Positions 33,121 to 41,429 of a stretch of 64,000 nt of DNA are shown piece after piece; within the stretch, counting starts at the first letter, position 1; every line of letters begins with the position of its first letter. Both the position numbers and the translations under genes were made by a program. Source of the DNA: Nucisporomicrobium flavum (GTDB lineage Bacteria; Actinomycetota; Actinomycetes; Mycobacteriales; Micromonosporaceae); the NCBI RefSeq assembly GCF_016464385.1, contig NZ_JADMLH010000002.1, forward strand, positions 248,001 through 312,000. The letters are read 5' to 3'. The notes under the pieces are model-generated. The model searched no databases, was not told the DNA's origin, and saw only the letters and a list, made by a program, of their open reading frames with translations.

Positions 33121-33831
33121 ATGCAGGAGAGCGCCGTCGACACCCGCCCGGACCAGCGCGTACGCGGATGGTGGCCGGACGTCGTCCTGCTGGCGGCCTT
33201 CGTCGCGCTGACGGTCGCGCTGGCCCGGGGGCACCTGCTCACGCTGGACGTACGGGTCGCCGACTGGGTGTCCGGCCACCGGCCGGCCCCGCTGTACTGG
33301 GTGCTGCGGGTGCTGAACTACCTCGGCCAGGGCGGCCAGGTGCTGATGCCGGTCGCGATCCTGCTCGCCGGGTTCGCGGCCTGGCGGCTGCGCTCGTGGC
33401 GGCCGGTGGCGCTGTTCGCGGGCGGGTTCGTGCTGACGTACGTCACGATCGGCCCGCTCAAGATCTGGCTGGACCGGGCGGCGCCCGCGTTCCCGGGGCC
33501 GGACCGGGAGATCCTGTTCAACCCGGCCGCCTCGGGTGCGGCCGCGATGAGCTACCCGTCCGGGCACGTCGCCAACGCGCTGGCCTGGTATTACGTGATC
33601 GCCGTGCTGCTCGGGGTGGTGCTGAGCCGGCCGCTGTCCGCGCGCGCCACCCTCGCCCTGCGGGTGCTGCCGCCGGCCATCGTCTTCGTCACGACGACGT
33701 ACCTGGCGTTCCACTGGATCACCGACTCGGTGGCGGGGCTGCTGCTCGGCCTGATCCTGGCGCGCCTGCTGGCCCGCGTACCGTGGGGACTTAGCCCTGG
33801 ATCCACTCCCCGGCCCGCATCACCCGCTTGA
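33121..33831 (+). CDS. PAP2-family membrane phosphatase
   Basis: A 236-residue polytopic membrane protein with the three phosphatidic-acid phosphatase motifs: KIWLDRAAP (motif 1), SYPSGHVANA (motif 2, catalytic His) and TYLAFHWITDSVAG (motif 3). Such enzymes dephosphorylate lipid phosphates such as phosphatidate or undecaprenyl pyrophosphate at the outer membrane face. The substrate is not determined. The last 41 bases overlap convergent nagA. Confidence 0.87.
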   Translation: MQESAVDTRPDQRVRGWWPDVVLLAAFVALTVALARGHLLTLDVRVADWVSGHRPAPLYWVLRVLNYLGQGGQVLMPVAILLAGFAAWRLRSWRPVALFAGGFVLTYVTIGPLKIWLDRAAPAFPGPDREILFNPAASGAAAMSYPSGHVANALAWYYVIAVLLGVVLSRPLSARATLALRVLPPAIVFVTTTYLAFHWITDSVAGLLLGLILARLLARVPWGLSPGSTPRPASPA

Positions 33832-34894
33832 CCCGCAGGTCCGCGGAGAGCACCACCAGGTCGGCGCGCAGGCCGGCCTCCAGCGCGCCGACCTCGTCGC
33901 CGAGGCCGAGCGCCCGCGCGGGGGTGGTCGAGGCCATCGCCGAGGCGGTGGGCAGGCCGAGCCCGGCGCCGACCGCCTGCCGCAGCGCCGCGTCCATGGT
34001 CAGCGTGCTGCCGGCGATCGAGTCGTTGCGGGTCAGGCGGGCCACTCCGCCGGCCACCGTCACGTCCTGGCCACCCAGCTCGTACTGCCCGTCCGGCATC
34101 CCGGCGGCGTCCATGGCGTCGGTGATCAGCGCGGCCCGGTCCGGCCCGGTGGCGTGCGCCGCGAACCGCAGCGTGCCGTCGTGCAGGTGGGTGCCGTCGG
34201 CGACGAACTCGCAGACCACCGACGGGGAGTCGAGCAGGGCCAGGATCGGGCCCGGTTCCCGGTGGTGGGCCGGCGGCATGCCGTTGAAGACGTGGGTGCC
34301 GACGGTCGCGCCGGCCGCGACACCGGCCAGGGTCTGCTCGTACGTCGCGTCGGTGTGCCCGAGCGCGGCGATGACGCCCCGCCCGGCGAGGTAGCGGACG
34401 GCGTCGAGCGCGCCCGGCAGCTCCGGGGCGATGGTGACCATGCGGATCGCGCCCGCGCCCAGCTCGACGAGCGCGGTGAGCTCCTCGATCGACGGGTCGC
34501 GCAGGAACGCCGGGTTCTGTGCCCCGCAGCGCGCCCCGCTCAGGTACGGCCCCTCGAAGTGGATACCCGCGATCGCGCCGGCCCGCACGAGCGGCAGGTA
34601 CGCCTCCGTCGCGTCCCGCATCAGCTCGTACGGCGAACTGACCAGGCTCGCGAGCATCGTGGTGGTGCCGTGGCCGAGGTGGAACGCGGCGGCCCGGGCG
34701 GCGTCCCCGGCGTCGCCGCGGGTGAACGTGTGCCCGCCGCCGCCGTGGCAGTGCAGGTCCACGAAGCCCGGCACGATCACGTCGTCACCCGCGGGATCGC
34801 CCGCCTCGACCGACAGGATCGTCGGGCCGTCGACCTCGACGAACCCGGGCACCACCGCGCCCGGCCGGACGACGTGGCCGTGGATCTTCGTCAC
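33791..34894 (-). CDS. nagA: N-acetylglucosamine-6-phosphate deacetylase
   Basis: A 367-residue amidohydrolase-fold enzyme that removes acetate from GlcNAc-6-phosphate. Visible are the metal motif DLHCHGGGGHTF, HFEGPYLSGARCGAQNP, the catalytic-site GHTDATYEQ, HVFNGMPPAHHREPG and LITDAMDAAGMPDG with the catalytic Asp. It starts at GTG, overlapping the stop of the ROK kinase gene by 4 bases, and is last in the SIS-ROK-NagA operon. Confidence 0.93.
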   Translation of the reverse strand: MTKIHGHVVRPGAVVPGFVEVDGPTILSVEAGDPAGDDVIVPGFVDLHCHGGGGHTFTRGDAGDAARAAAFHLGHGTTTMLASLVSSPYELMRDATEAYLPLVRAGAIAGIHFEGPYLSGARCGAQNPAFLRDPSIEELTALVELGAGAIRMVTIAPELPGALDAVRYLAGRGVIAALGHTDATYEQTLAGVAAGATVGTHVFNGMPPAHHREPGPILALLDSPSVVCEFVADGTHLHDGTLRFAAHATGPDRAALITDAMDAAGMPDGQYELGGQDVTVAGGVARLTRNDSIAGSTLTMDAALRQAVGAGLGLPTASAMASTTPARALGLGDEVGALEAGLRADLVVLSADLRVKRVMRAGEWIQG

Positions 34895-35820
34895 TGCGTG
34901 TTCTCCAGGGAGTCGAGGGCCAGCAGGGCGGCGCCGAGGCAGCCGGCGGTGTCGCCGAGCGCCGCGTGCACGATCCGCGGCACCCGGTGGAACGTGATGC
35001 GGGCCTCCAGCGCCACCCGCAGCGGTGCGAGCAGCGCCTCCCCGGCCTCGGCCAGGCCGCCGCCGAGCACGACGATGCCGGCGTCGTACAGCGCCTGCGC
35101 GGTGAGCAGGCCGTCGGCGAACGCCTCCACCGCCTCGGTCCAGACCCGGTTGGCCAGGTCCTCGCCGGCGGCCGCGCGGACGGCCACGTCATGGGCCGTC
35201 ACCCCGGCCTCGCCGGAGAGCTCGACGTAGCGGCGGCCGACCGCGGAGGCCGACGCGATGGCCTCGAGGCAGCCGCGACCGCCGCAGTTGCAGGGTGGCC
35301 CGCCCGGCCGCACGATGATGTGCCCCACCTCGCCGGCCGCGCCGTGCGCGCCGGAGAACGCCTTGCCGTCGACCACGTGCGCCGCCGCGATGCCGGTGCC
35401 GATGGCGATGAACAGCACGTGCCGCTGCTCGCGGCCCGCGCCGAGGCGCGCCTCGGCCATCCCGCCCACGCGCACGTCGTGGCCGAGCACCGCGGGCAGC
35501 CCGAGCCGCCGGGACACCAGATCCTTCAGCGGTACGTCCCGGAAGCCGACGTTGCTGGACCACACGGCCGTGCCGGTCTCCTCGTCGACCACGCCCGGTA
35601 CGGCCACGCCGGCGGCCACCGGCTCGAGCCCGTCCGCCCGTGCCCGCGCTGCCAGGCCCTCGGCGATGTCGAGGATGTCGGCGGTGACGGCGTCCGGCCC
35701 GCGCTGCGGGAGCGTGGGATGCCGTTCGGAGTGGTGCACGGTGCCGTCGCGGCGGACGAGGCCGCACTTCATGCCGGTGCCGCCGACGTCCAGCGCCACC
35801 ACCACATCCCGGGGTGTCAT
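34891..35820 (-). CDS. ROK-family sugar kinase, probable N-acetylglucosamine kinase
   Basis: A 309-residue kinase with ATP-binding ALDVGGTGMKCGLV, substrate region GVAVPGVVDEETG, and the zinc-site signature CNCGGRGCLEAIAS. There is no DNA-binding domain, unlike the ROK gene at 536. Placement between NagA and a SIS-domain gene, with 4-base overlaps on both sides, points to GlcNAc or glucosamine as substrate, making the 6-phosphate that NagA uses. Glucokinase activity cannot be excluded. Confidence 0.85.
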   Translation of the reverse strand: MTPRDVVVALDVGGTGMKCGLVRRDGTVHHSERHPTLPQRGPDAVTADILDIAEGLAARARADGLEPVAAGVAVPGVVDEETGTAVWSSNVGFRDVPLKDLVSRRLGLPAVLGHDVRVGGMAEARLGAGREQRHVLFIAIGTGIAAAHVVDGKAFSGAHGAAGEVGHIIVRPGGPPCNCGGRGCLEAIASASAVGRRYVELSGEAGVTAHDVAVRAAAGEDLANRVWTEAVEAFADGLLTAQALYDAGIVVLGGGLAEAGEALLAPLRVALEARITFHRVPRIVHAALGDTAGCLGAALLALDSLENTQ

Positions 35821-36743
35821 GGCAGGACGACGGAACGCGTCAGGTTGCGTGGGTGGTCCGGGTCGAGGCCCTGGCTGGTGGCGAGCAGCACCGCGACCCG
35901 CTGGGCCATCACGAGGTCGGCCATCGGGTCGAGGCCGGCCCGCCCACCGCCGCGCCAGCTGCCGAGGGCGGCGTACCCGCCGTTGTAGCGGCTGTGCACG
36001 AAGGCCGCGCCGGTCGCCTCGACCTCCTCGCACAGGCCCGCGGGGATCTCGCCGAATGCCCAGACCACGCGGCCGGGCCGGGCGATGGAGATCGGGCCGT
36101 GCCGGTAGTCCATGGCCGGGTATGCCTCGGCCCACCAGCCGGCGGCCTCGCGGCACTTGAGCGCCGCCTCCTCGGCCAGGCCGACGGTCCAGCCGCGGCC
36201 CAGGAAGGTGATCTGCTCGGCCAGCGCGGGGTGCACCGGCAGCGGCAGCCGTACGGCCACCTCGGCGTCGGCCGCGACCGGCTCGATGTCGAAGTTCAGG
36301 TGGGCGCGGACCAGGGCGAGCGCGCTGGTGGCGAAGCGGGTCTGCACCACCGCCAGCTCGTCGGCGAAGTCCAGCACGATCGCGTCGTCGGCGCTCCCGG
36401 CGGCCGGCTCCCGGCCGTCCGCGGTGATCACGGTGGTCCGGGTACGCCCGCGCAGCGCCTCGAGCAGCTCCAGCACCTCGGTGGTCGTGCCGGAGCGGGT
36501 GATCGCGATGACCCGGTCGTACGCGCGGTGGAGCGGGAACTCGGAGGCCTGGAACGCATCGGTGTCGCCGTGACCCTCGCGCTCGCGCAGGGCCGCGTAC
36601 GCCTTCGCCATGAACCACGACGTGCCGCAGCCGACGACGGCGACCCGCTCGCCCGGCAGCGGCAGCCCGTCGGAGTCCGCCATCTTCGCCGCCTGCCGCC
36701 AGCAGTCCGGCTGACTGGCGATCTCCACCTTGACGTGACTCAT
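35817..36743 (-). CDS. SIS-domain sugar isomerase, glucosamine-6-phosphate deaminase-like (NagB-II/AgaS type)
   Basis: A 308-residue protein with two SIS domains and no glutaminase domain. VAVVGCGTSWFMAKAYA and AITRSGTTTEVLELLEAL are the sugar-phosphate binding loops of the GlmS isomerase half, and EEAALKCREAAGWWAEAYPAM matches the second SIS domain. Stand-alone proteins of this kind deaminate glucosamine-6-phosphate to fructose-6-phosphate, completing the pathway with NagA. GAGGA lies 6 bases before ATG 36743; a longer frame exists but lacks a site. First gene of the operon. Confidence 0.85.
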   Translation of the reverse strand: MSHVKVEIASQPDCWRQAAKMADSDGLPLPGERVAVVGCGTSWFMAKAYAALREREGHGDTDAFQASEFPLHRAYDRVIAITRSGTTTEVLELLEALRGRTRTTVITADGREPAAGSADDAIVLDFADELAVVQTRFATSALALVRAHLNFDIEPVAADAEVAVRLPLPVHPALAEQITFLGRGWTVGLAEEAALKCREAAGWWAEAYPAMDYRHGPISIARPGRVVWAFGEIPAGLCEEVEATGAAFVHSRYNGGYAALGSWRGGGRAGLDPMADLVMAQRVAVLLATSQGLDPDHPRNLTRSVVLP

Positions 36744-36848
36744 GGGTTCCTCATCAGGCCGTTGTGCTGCGCATAAGCGCTCGGTTCTCCGCTCTTTCGA
36801 GCGCCATTCTGCGTGGAAGGTCGGCCGCGCCGCAACCATCGCCCCGAG

Positions 36849-36916
36849 TTCGCGCAGTCACCATCTTTGCTTCGCGACGTTTCGCGCACTAATGTGCACA
36901 CTCTTATCACGAAACG
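36849..36916. promoter_or_regulatory. Candidate DeoR operator region
   Basis: TTCGCG occurs at 36849, 36871 and 36881, and CGTTTCG (36878-36884) is mirrored by CGAAACG (36910-36916). The cluster sits in the 190-base gap between the divergent SIS operon and DeoR gene. Confidence 0.4.
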
Positions 36917-36933
36917 AGCAGCGGGGAGGTCGG

Positions 36934-37719
36934 GTGGACCGGTACGCGCGGTGGAATGCCCTGCTGGAGTTACTGGCGGAGAGCGGCCGCGTCACGGTGG
37001 AGGACGCGGCGGACCGCCTCGACGTCTCCCAGGCCACGATCCGCCGTGACTTCGACCAGCTCGCCCAACAGCAGATGATCACCCGTACCCGGGGCGGGGC
37101 CGTCGCCAACGGGGTCTCGTACGACCTGCCGCTGCGCTACAAGAGCGCCAAGCACTCCGCCGAGAAGCAGCGCATCGGCGAGGCGGCCGCCAACCTGGTC
37201 GTACCCGGAACCGTCGTCGGCCTCAACGGCGGCACCACCATGACCGAGGTCGCCCGCGCGCTCGCCGTCCGCCCCGACCTCAACACCAGCGGCGACGGCG
37301 CCCAGCTGACGGTCGTGACGAACGCGCTCAACATCGCCAACGAACTCCTCGTCCGCTCCCGCATGAAGATCGTGGTGGCCGGCGGCGTGGTCCGCCCCCA
37401 GTCCTTCGAGCTGGTCGGCCCGCTCGGCGGGGCGCTGCTCAAGGAGGTCACCCTCGACATCGTGCTGCTCGGCGTGGACGCCCTCGACGTCGAACTCGGC
37501 GCGGCAGCCCACCACGAGGGCGAGGCGGCGATGAACAGCCTCATGGTGGCCCGCGCCAAGCGCGTCGTGGTGATCGCCGACTCGTCGAAGCTGGGCGGCC
37601 ACGCGTTCGCCCGGATCTGCCCGATCAACAAGATCGAGACCCTGGTCACCGACTCGGGCGCGCCGGCCCCGGTGGTCCAGGCCTTCCGCGAAGCCGGCGT
37701 GCAGGTCGTCGTCGCCTAG
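36934..37719 (+). CDS. DeoR/GlpR-family transcriptional repressor
   Basis: A 261-residue protein with an N-terminal DeoR helix-turn-helix (GRVTVEDAADRLDVSQATIRRDFDQL) and a C-terminal sugar-phosphate sensor domain (GLNGGTTMTEVARAL, VTNALNIANELLV, DSSKLGGHAFARI). The GTG at 36934 follows GGGGAGG by 5 bases. It is divergent from the amino-sugar operon and most likely represses it until a phosphosugar such as GlcN-6-P accumulates. Confidence 0.88.
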   Translation: MDRYARWNALLELLAESGRVTVEDAADRLDVSQATIRRDFDQLAQQQMITRTRGGAVANGVSYDLPLRYKSAKHSAEKQRIGEAAANLVVPGTVVGLNGGTTMTEVARALAVRPDLNTSGDGAQLTVVTNALNIANELLVRSRMKIVVAGGVVRPQSFELVGPLGGALLKEVTLDIVLLGVDALDVELGAAAHHEGEAAMNSLMVARAKRVVVIADSSKLGGHAFARICPINKIETLVTDSGAPAPVVQAFREAGVQVVVA

Positions 37720-38151
37720 CTAGAGGTTGTCGCACTCCGGGCCGTTGCGCCACAGCTCGTCGGCCGTGCCCTCGGCGAGGCGCTTTTCGTAGAGGGCGAC
37801 CTTGTCGTCGATCACCTCGAGCGCCTCGTGGAGCTCGGCGACCTGCGCCCGGACCCGCTCCCGGTGCTCCTGGAGGATCGCGAGCCGCTCGTGCTCGGTG
37901 CCGGGACCCTGGCGGACCAGGTCGGCGTAGCGGCGGATGTCCGGCAACGGCATCCCGGACGCGCGCAGCCGCGCGCAGACCAGCAGCCAGCCAACCTCCT
38001 GCTCGGTGAAGACGCGGCGACCGGCGGAATCCCGGCTCACCGGCTCGACGAACAGGCCCTCCTGCTCGTAGAACCGCAACGTGTGCCGCGTCAGCCCGGT
38101 GCGCTCGCTGACGTCCCCGATGCTCAGCCGCGGACGCTCGGCAGTCGTCAT
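37720..38151 (-). CDS. MerR-family transcriptional regulator
   Basis: A 143-residue regulator. Residues 10-80 are the MerR winged helix (LSIGDVSERTGLTRHTLRFYEQEGLF) with the RRVFTEQEVGWL wing region, followed by a coiled-coil dimerisation helix and a short tail with one Cys. No metal-binding Cys cluster is evident, so an organic or stress ligand is more likely. It is divergent from an SDR gene across a 58-base gap with a typical MerR promoter. ATG 38151 was chosen over a TTG 9 bases upstream. Confidence 0.88.
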   Translation of the reverse strand: MTTAERPRLSIGDVSERTGLTRHTLRFYEQEGLFVEPVSRDSAGRRVFTEQEVGWLLVCARLRASGMPLPDIRRYADLVRQGPGTEHERLAILQEHRERVRAQVAELHEALEVIDDKVALYEKRLAEGTADELWRNGPECDNL

Positions 38152-38171
38152 GCCCGCCAATCTACGCGCGG

Positions 38172-38202
38172 TTGACTTCGAGCCGACTCGAGCTCATACG
38201 GT
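38172..38202 (+). promoter_or_regulatory. MerR-type promoter with 19-bp spacer and dyad
   Basis: TTGACT at 38172-38177 and TACGGT at 38197-38202 are separated by 19 bases instead of 17, the hallmark of MerR-activated promoters. Within the spacer, GACTTCGAG and CTCGAGCTC form an imperfect dyad centred on a CCGA spacer. The -10 ends 7 bases before the SDR ATG. Confidence 0.65.
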
Positions 38203-38209
38203 CGGTGCC

Positions 38210-39049
38210 ATGGCGAAGACATGGTTCATCACCGGCACCTCCTCCGGCTTCGGCCGCATCCTCACCGAACGTCTCCTGGCCCGCGGTGACCGGGTCGCCG
38301 CGACGCTGCGCCGCCCCGAGGCCCTCGACGACCTGCGGGAGGCGTACGGCGATCTGCTCTGGACCGCCCGCCTCGACGTCACCGACCCGGCGGCGGTGCG
38401 GCAGGTCGTGGCCGCGGCGTTCGACGCGCTCGGCGGCATCGACGTCGTGGTGAACAACGCGGGCTACGGGCTGTTCGCCGCGGTCGAGGAGGCCTCCGAC
38501 GAGCAGATTCGCCAGGTCCTCGACACCAACCTCGTCGGCTCGATCGCCGTGATCCGGGCTGCGCTGCCGCACCTGCGCGCCCAGGGCCACGGCCGCATCC
38601 TGCAGGTGTCGTCGGCGGGCGGGCAGACCACGTACCCGAACTTCGGCTTCTACCACGCCTCGAAGTGGGGCATCGAGGGCTTCTGCGAGACGATCGCGCG
38701 GGAGATCGCCCCGTTCGGCATCGGGCTGACGATCGTGGAGCCGGGAGCGACCCCGACCGGTTTCGGCGCGGGCCTGGCGACCGCCCCGGCCATGCCGGAG
38801 TACGACGCGACCCCGGCGGGCGACACCCGCCGCGCGATCGCCGGCGGATCGTTCCGGCTGGACAACGACCCGGCCCGGATCGTCGAGGAGATGATCGCCT
38901 CCGCGGACTCCGCCGAGGCGCCGCTGCGGCTGCCGCTGGGGCGCGACACGTACGAGGACGTCCGGGCGTCGTTGGTCGCCCGCCTCGAGTCCCACGACGC
39001 CCAGCGCGAGGTCGCCCTCTCCGTGGTCCGCGCCGCGGACCCGGCGTGA
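38210..39049 (+). CDS. SDR-family oxidoreductase
   Basis: A 279-residue classical short-chain dehydrogenase. Cofactor loop TGTSSGFG, NNAGYG, catalytic Ser in VSSAGGQ and the YHASK tetrad pair are all present. The cofactor is probably NADP(H) because Arg residues follow the second strand. Substrate unknown. Regulation by the adjacent MerR protein through a 19-bp-spacer promoter is likely. Confidence 0.88.
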   Translation: MAKTWFITGTSSGFGRILTERLLARGDRVAATLRRPEALDDLREAYGDLLWTARLDVTDPAAVRQVVAAAFDALGGIDVVVNNAGYGLFAAVEEASDEQIRQVLDTNLVGSIAVIRAALPHLRAQGHGRILQVSSAGGQTTYPNFGFYHASKWGIEGFCETIAREIAPFGIGLTIVEPGATPTGFGAGLATAPAMPEYDATPAGDTRRAIAGGSFRLDNDPARIVEEMIASADSAEAPLRLPLGRDTYEDVRASLVARLESHDAQREVALSVVRAADPA

Positions 39050-39053
39050 GCCG

Positions 39054-39674
39054 TCAGGACAGGAGCGGGAACAGGGCCTCGGTGGACCGCCCGGTCGCCG
39101 CCTCGATGAAGTCGACCGCCGGCGCCATCTCGACGAGGACCGCCGTCGTGTGCGCCAGCCCTCCGGCGGGGACGTCCGGCTCGCGGCCCAGGGCGCGCTG
39201 CAGGTCGAGCAGGTGGACGGTCGCCTCCACGATGCCGATGCTGACGGCCTCGGCCAGCGGAAGCAGCGCCCCGAAGTAGTCGACGACCACCGGGCCCAGC
39301 TGCCGTGCGGCGGCGATCGCACGGGAGCCGGTGCCGGCGAATGCGTCGATCAGCTGCGCGGTGCTCTGCCGGGCGCCGTCCGCCCGGGCGTTCTCCGCCA
39401 CCCGGTTCCGCTCGCTGTGGGCCAGGCCGCCGGGTGCGTTGATGTACCGCAGCAGGGCGGCCGCGGTGGGCGCGACCGGTTCGGCGTCACGCACCCGGCC
39501 GGTCACCCCGGCCAGGATCTCCGGCCAGGAGGCAACGTGCGCGTAGAGGCTCCGGATGTCCCAGTCGCCCAGCCTGGTCGGCTGTCGCCACTGGTCCTCG
39601 GTCATGGCACGGCCGTGCTGCGCCCAGGCGGACCAGAGCGCTTCCAGGGTTGATAGGCGATCGTCGATCGTCAC
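39054..39674 (-). CDS. Maleylpyruvate isomerase N-terminal domain protein (mycothiol-dependent, DinB-like)
   Basis: A 206-residue four-helix protein of the DinB/MDMPI superfamily: DQWRQPTRLGDWDIRSLYAH near the N-terminus carries the first metal-site His, and a His-containing helix follows (IVEATVHLLDL). Members use mycothiol as cofactor or are uncharacterised. The GTG at 39674 lies 6 bases after a TAGGGT box on the minus strand, so a leaderless start is likely. Specific reaction unknown. Confidence 0.75.
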   Translation of the reverse strand: MTIDDRLSTLEALWSAWAQHGRAMTEDQWRQPTRLGDWDIRSLYAHVASWPEILAGVTGRVRDAEPVAPTAAALLRYINAPGGLAHSERNRVAENARADGARQSTAQLIDAFAGTGSRAIAAARQLGPVVVDYFGALLPLAEAVSIGIVEATVHLLDLQRALGREPDVPAGGLAHTTAVLVEMAPAVDFIEAATGRSTEALFPLLS

Positions 39675-39680
39675 GAACCG

Positions 39681-39686
39681 ACCCTA
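39681..39686 (-). promoter_or_regulatory. -10 box of a probable leaderless transcript
   Basis: On the minus strand TAGGGT ends 6 bases before the GTG at 39674. Confidence 0.45.
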
Positions 39687-39693
39687 CCGGGCT

Positions 39694-40572
39694 CTACGGC
39701 CGAAGCAGGCGGCTGATCTCCTCGGTGACCGACGGCCAGAGGGGGCGGGGGAGGTCGTGGCCCATGCCCGGGTACGTGACCAGCCGCGCCCCCGGGATGG
39801 CCGCCGCCGTCGCCCGGCCCGCCTTCGGGCGCATCATCACGTCCGCGTCGCCGTGGATCACGAGGGCGGGGATGCGCAGGCCGGCCAGCCCTTTCCGGCG
39901 GTCTCCCGACGCCGCGACGGCCGCGCGCTGGCGAAGGCCCGCCTCGGGTTCCGGTGGGTGGCGGTCGTACGCCTCCCGTCCGATCGAGCGCACCAGCTCC
40001 TCGTCCAGCGGGTAGCCGGGCGAGCCCATCAGCCGGTAGATCGCCACCTCGCGGTCGGCCGCCTCCTCGGCGGAGCGGACCGGCCGGGCCAGCAGCGCGG
40101 TCATCGCCCGCAGCACTGTGAGCGGGGGTCGCGTGCCGATGCGGACCGACGGGGTGGAGGACAGGGACGTGAGGCTGCGGACCCGTCCGGGGCGGTCGAT
40201 GGCGACCGTCTGCGCGATCATGCCGCCCATCGACGTGCCGGCGACGTGCGCCGACTCCCAGCCCATCGCGTCGAGGACCGCCACCACATCGCCGGCCATG
40301 TCCGTCAGCCGGTACGGCGCTCTCGCCGGTCGGAGGGCGGCCACCAGCGGTCCCGGTGCCCGTACGCCGGTGAGGTGGGTGGACAGGCCGGCGTCGCGGT
40401 TGTCGAACCGCACCACCTGGAAGCCGGCCGCGACCAGGCCCGCACAGAACTCCTCCGGGTACATGACCATCTGCGCGTCCGTGGCGCTGATCAGCAGCAG
40501 CGGCTCACCGCCGGCCGGCCCGAACACCTCATAGGCAATCCGGAGGTCCCCGTGTGCAGCCGTCTTGGTCAT
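39694..40572 (-). CDS. Alpha/beta hydrolase
   Basis: A 292-residue alpha/beta-hydrolase with nucleophile elbow GTSMGG, acid HGDADVM and catalytic His in GMGHDLP. The oxyanion region and the RFDNRDAGLSTHL segment match the epoxide-hydrolase/esterase-like branch, often found with anthracycline-type export genes (inference). It begins 2 bases after the ABC permease stop and is the third gene of the 44161-39694 operon. Confidence 0.85.
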   Translation of the reverse strand: MTKTAAHGDLRIAYEVFGPAGGEPLLLISATDAQMVMYPEEFCAGLVAAGFQVVRFDNRDAGLSTHLTGVRAPGPLVAALRPARAPYRLTDMAGDVVAVLDAMGWESAHVAGTSMGGMIAQTVAIDRPGRVRSLTSLSSTPSVRIGTRPPLTVLRAMTALLARPVRSAEEAADREVAIYRLMGSPGYPLDEELVRSIGREAYDRHPPEPEAGLRQRAAVAASGDRRKGLAGLRIPALVIHGDADVMMRPKAGRATAAAIPGARLVTYPGMGHDLPRPLWPSVTEEISRLLRP

Positions 40573-40574
40573 GG

Positions 40575-41429
40575 CTACGACGTCACGTCCTTGCGGGTGA
40601 AGCGGTAGAACGCCAGCGACCAGAACAGCGTCGCGTAGCAGACCGCCGAGATCGCGCCCTTGACCACGTCGTCGGTCTGCATCGGCGTGGAGAGCAGCCC
40701 GAGCCACGCGTCGCTGTAGTGGGTGGGCAGGAAGTTGCGGACCGAGCCCAGCGCGGTGATCTGGTCGAGGATGCTGGACAGGATCCACAGCAGGACCGCG
40801 CCGCCGACCGCGCCGAGCGCCGCGTCGGTCAGCACCGACAGCAGGAAGGCCAGGCCGGCGACGCCGAGCAGGGTCACCGCGAGGTAGCCGAGGATCGCGA
40901 GCAGGCGCAGCACGCCCTGACCCGCCGGGATCTCCGCGGCCACCGTGCTGCCGAGCGGGTGCCAGCCGTACCGGAGGGTGCCGACCAGCAGGGCCGTGCC
41001 GGCGAGGGTGAGCAGCGCGGTCAGCGAGTAGGCCAGCGCGACCACCAGCTTCACGGCGAGCAGGCGGGCGCGGGGCACCGGGATCGCCAGCAGGTAGCGC
41101 AGGCTGCCCCAGCTCGCCTCCGACGCCACCGTGTCGCCGCAGAACAGGGCCACGACCACCACGAGCAGGAAGCCGGCCGACACGAAGATCGCGAAGAGCG
41201 CGAAGTTGAGGCCGCCCGACGTGGCCAGGTCGACCAGCGACGAGAACGCCCCGCCGCCGTTGTCGTCGTCGTTGCCGCCGCCGAACTCGAACGCCAGCAG
41301 CACGATCAACGGCAGCAGAACCATGAAACCCAGGGCCAGTTGGGTACGCCGCCGCGAGGCCTGCCGCCGGATCTCGGCCCGGATCGGGAGCGTGGCGGAC
41401 GGCCGGTAGCCGGTGGCTGCGCTGCTCAT
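40575..41429 (-). CDS. ABC-2 type transporter permease
   Basis: A 284-residue membrane protein with six hydrophobic segments. After the first helix comes an extracytoplasmic Asp/Gly-rich stretch (FGGGNDDDNGGG), and the ASEASWGSLRYLLAIPVPRARLLAVKL loop is typical of ABC-2 exporters. It overlaps the upstream hydrolase-ATPase fusion by 4 bases and is surely its membrane partner. Substrate unknown. Confidence 0.88.
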   Translation of the reverse strand: MSSAATGYRPSATLPIRAEIRRQASRRRTQLALGFMVLLPLIVLLAFEFGGGNDDDNGGGAFSSLVDLATSGGLNFALFAIFVSAGFLLVVVVALFCGDTVASEASWGSLRYLLAIPVPRARLLAVKLVVALAYSLTALLTLAGTALLVGTLRYGWHPLGSTVAAEIPAGQGVLRLLAILGYLAVTLLGVAGLAFLLSVLTDAALGAVGGAVLLWILSSILDQITALGSVRNFLPTHYSDAWLGLLSTPMQTDDVVKGAISAVCYATLFWSLAFYRFTRKDVTS

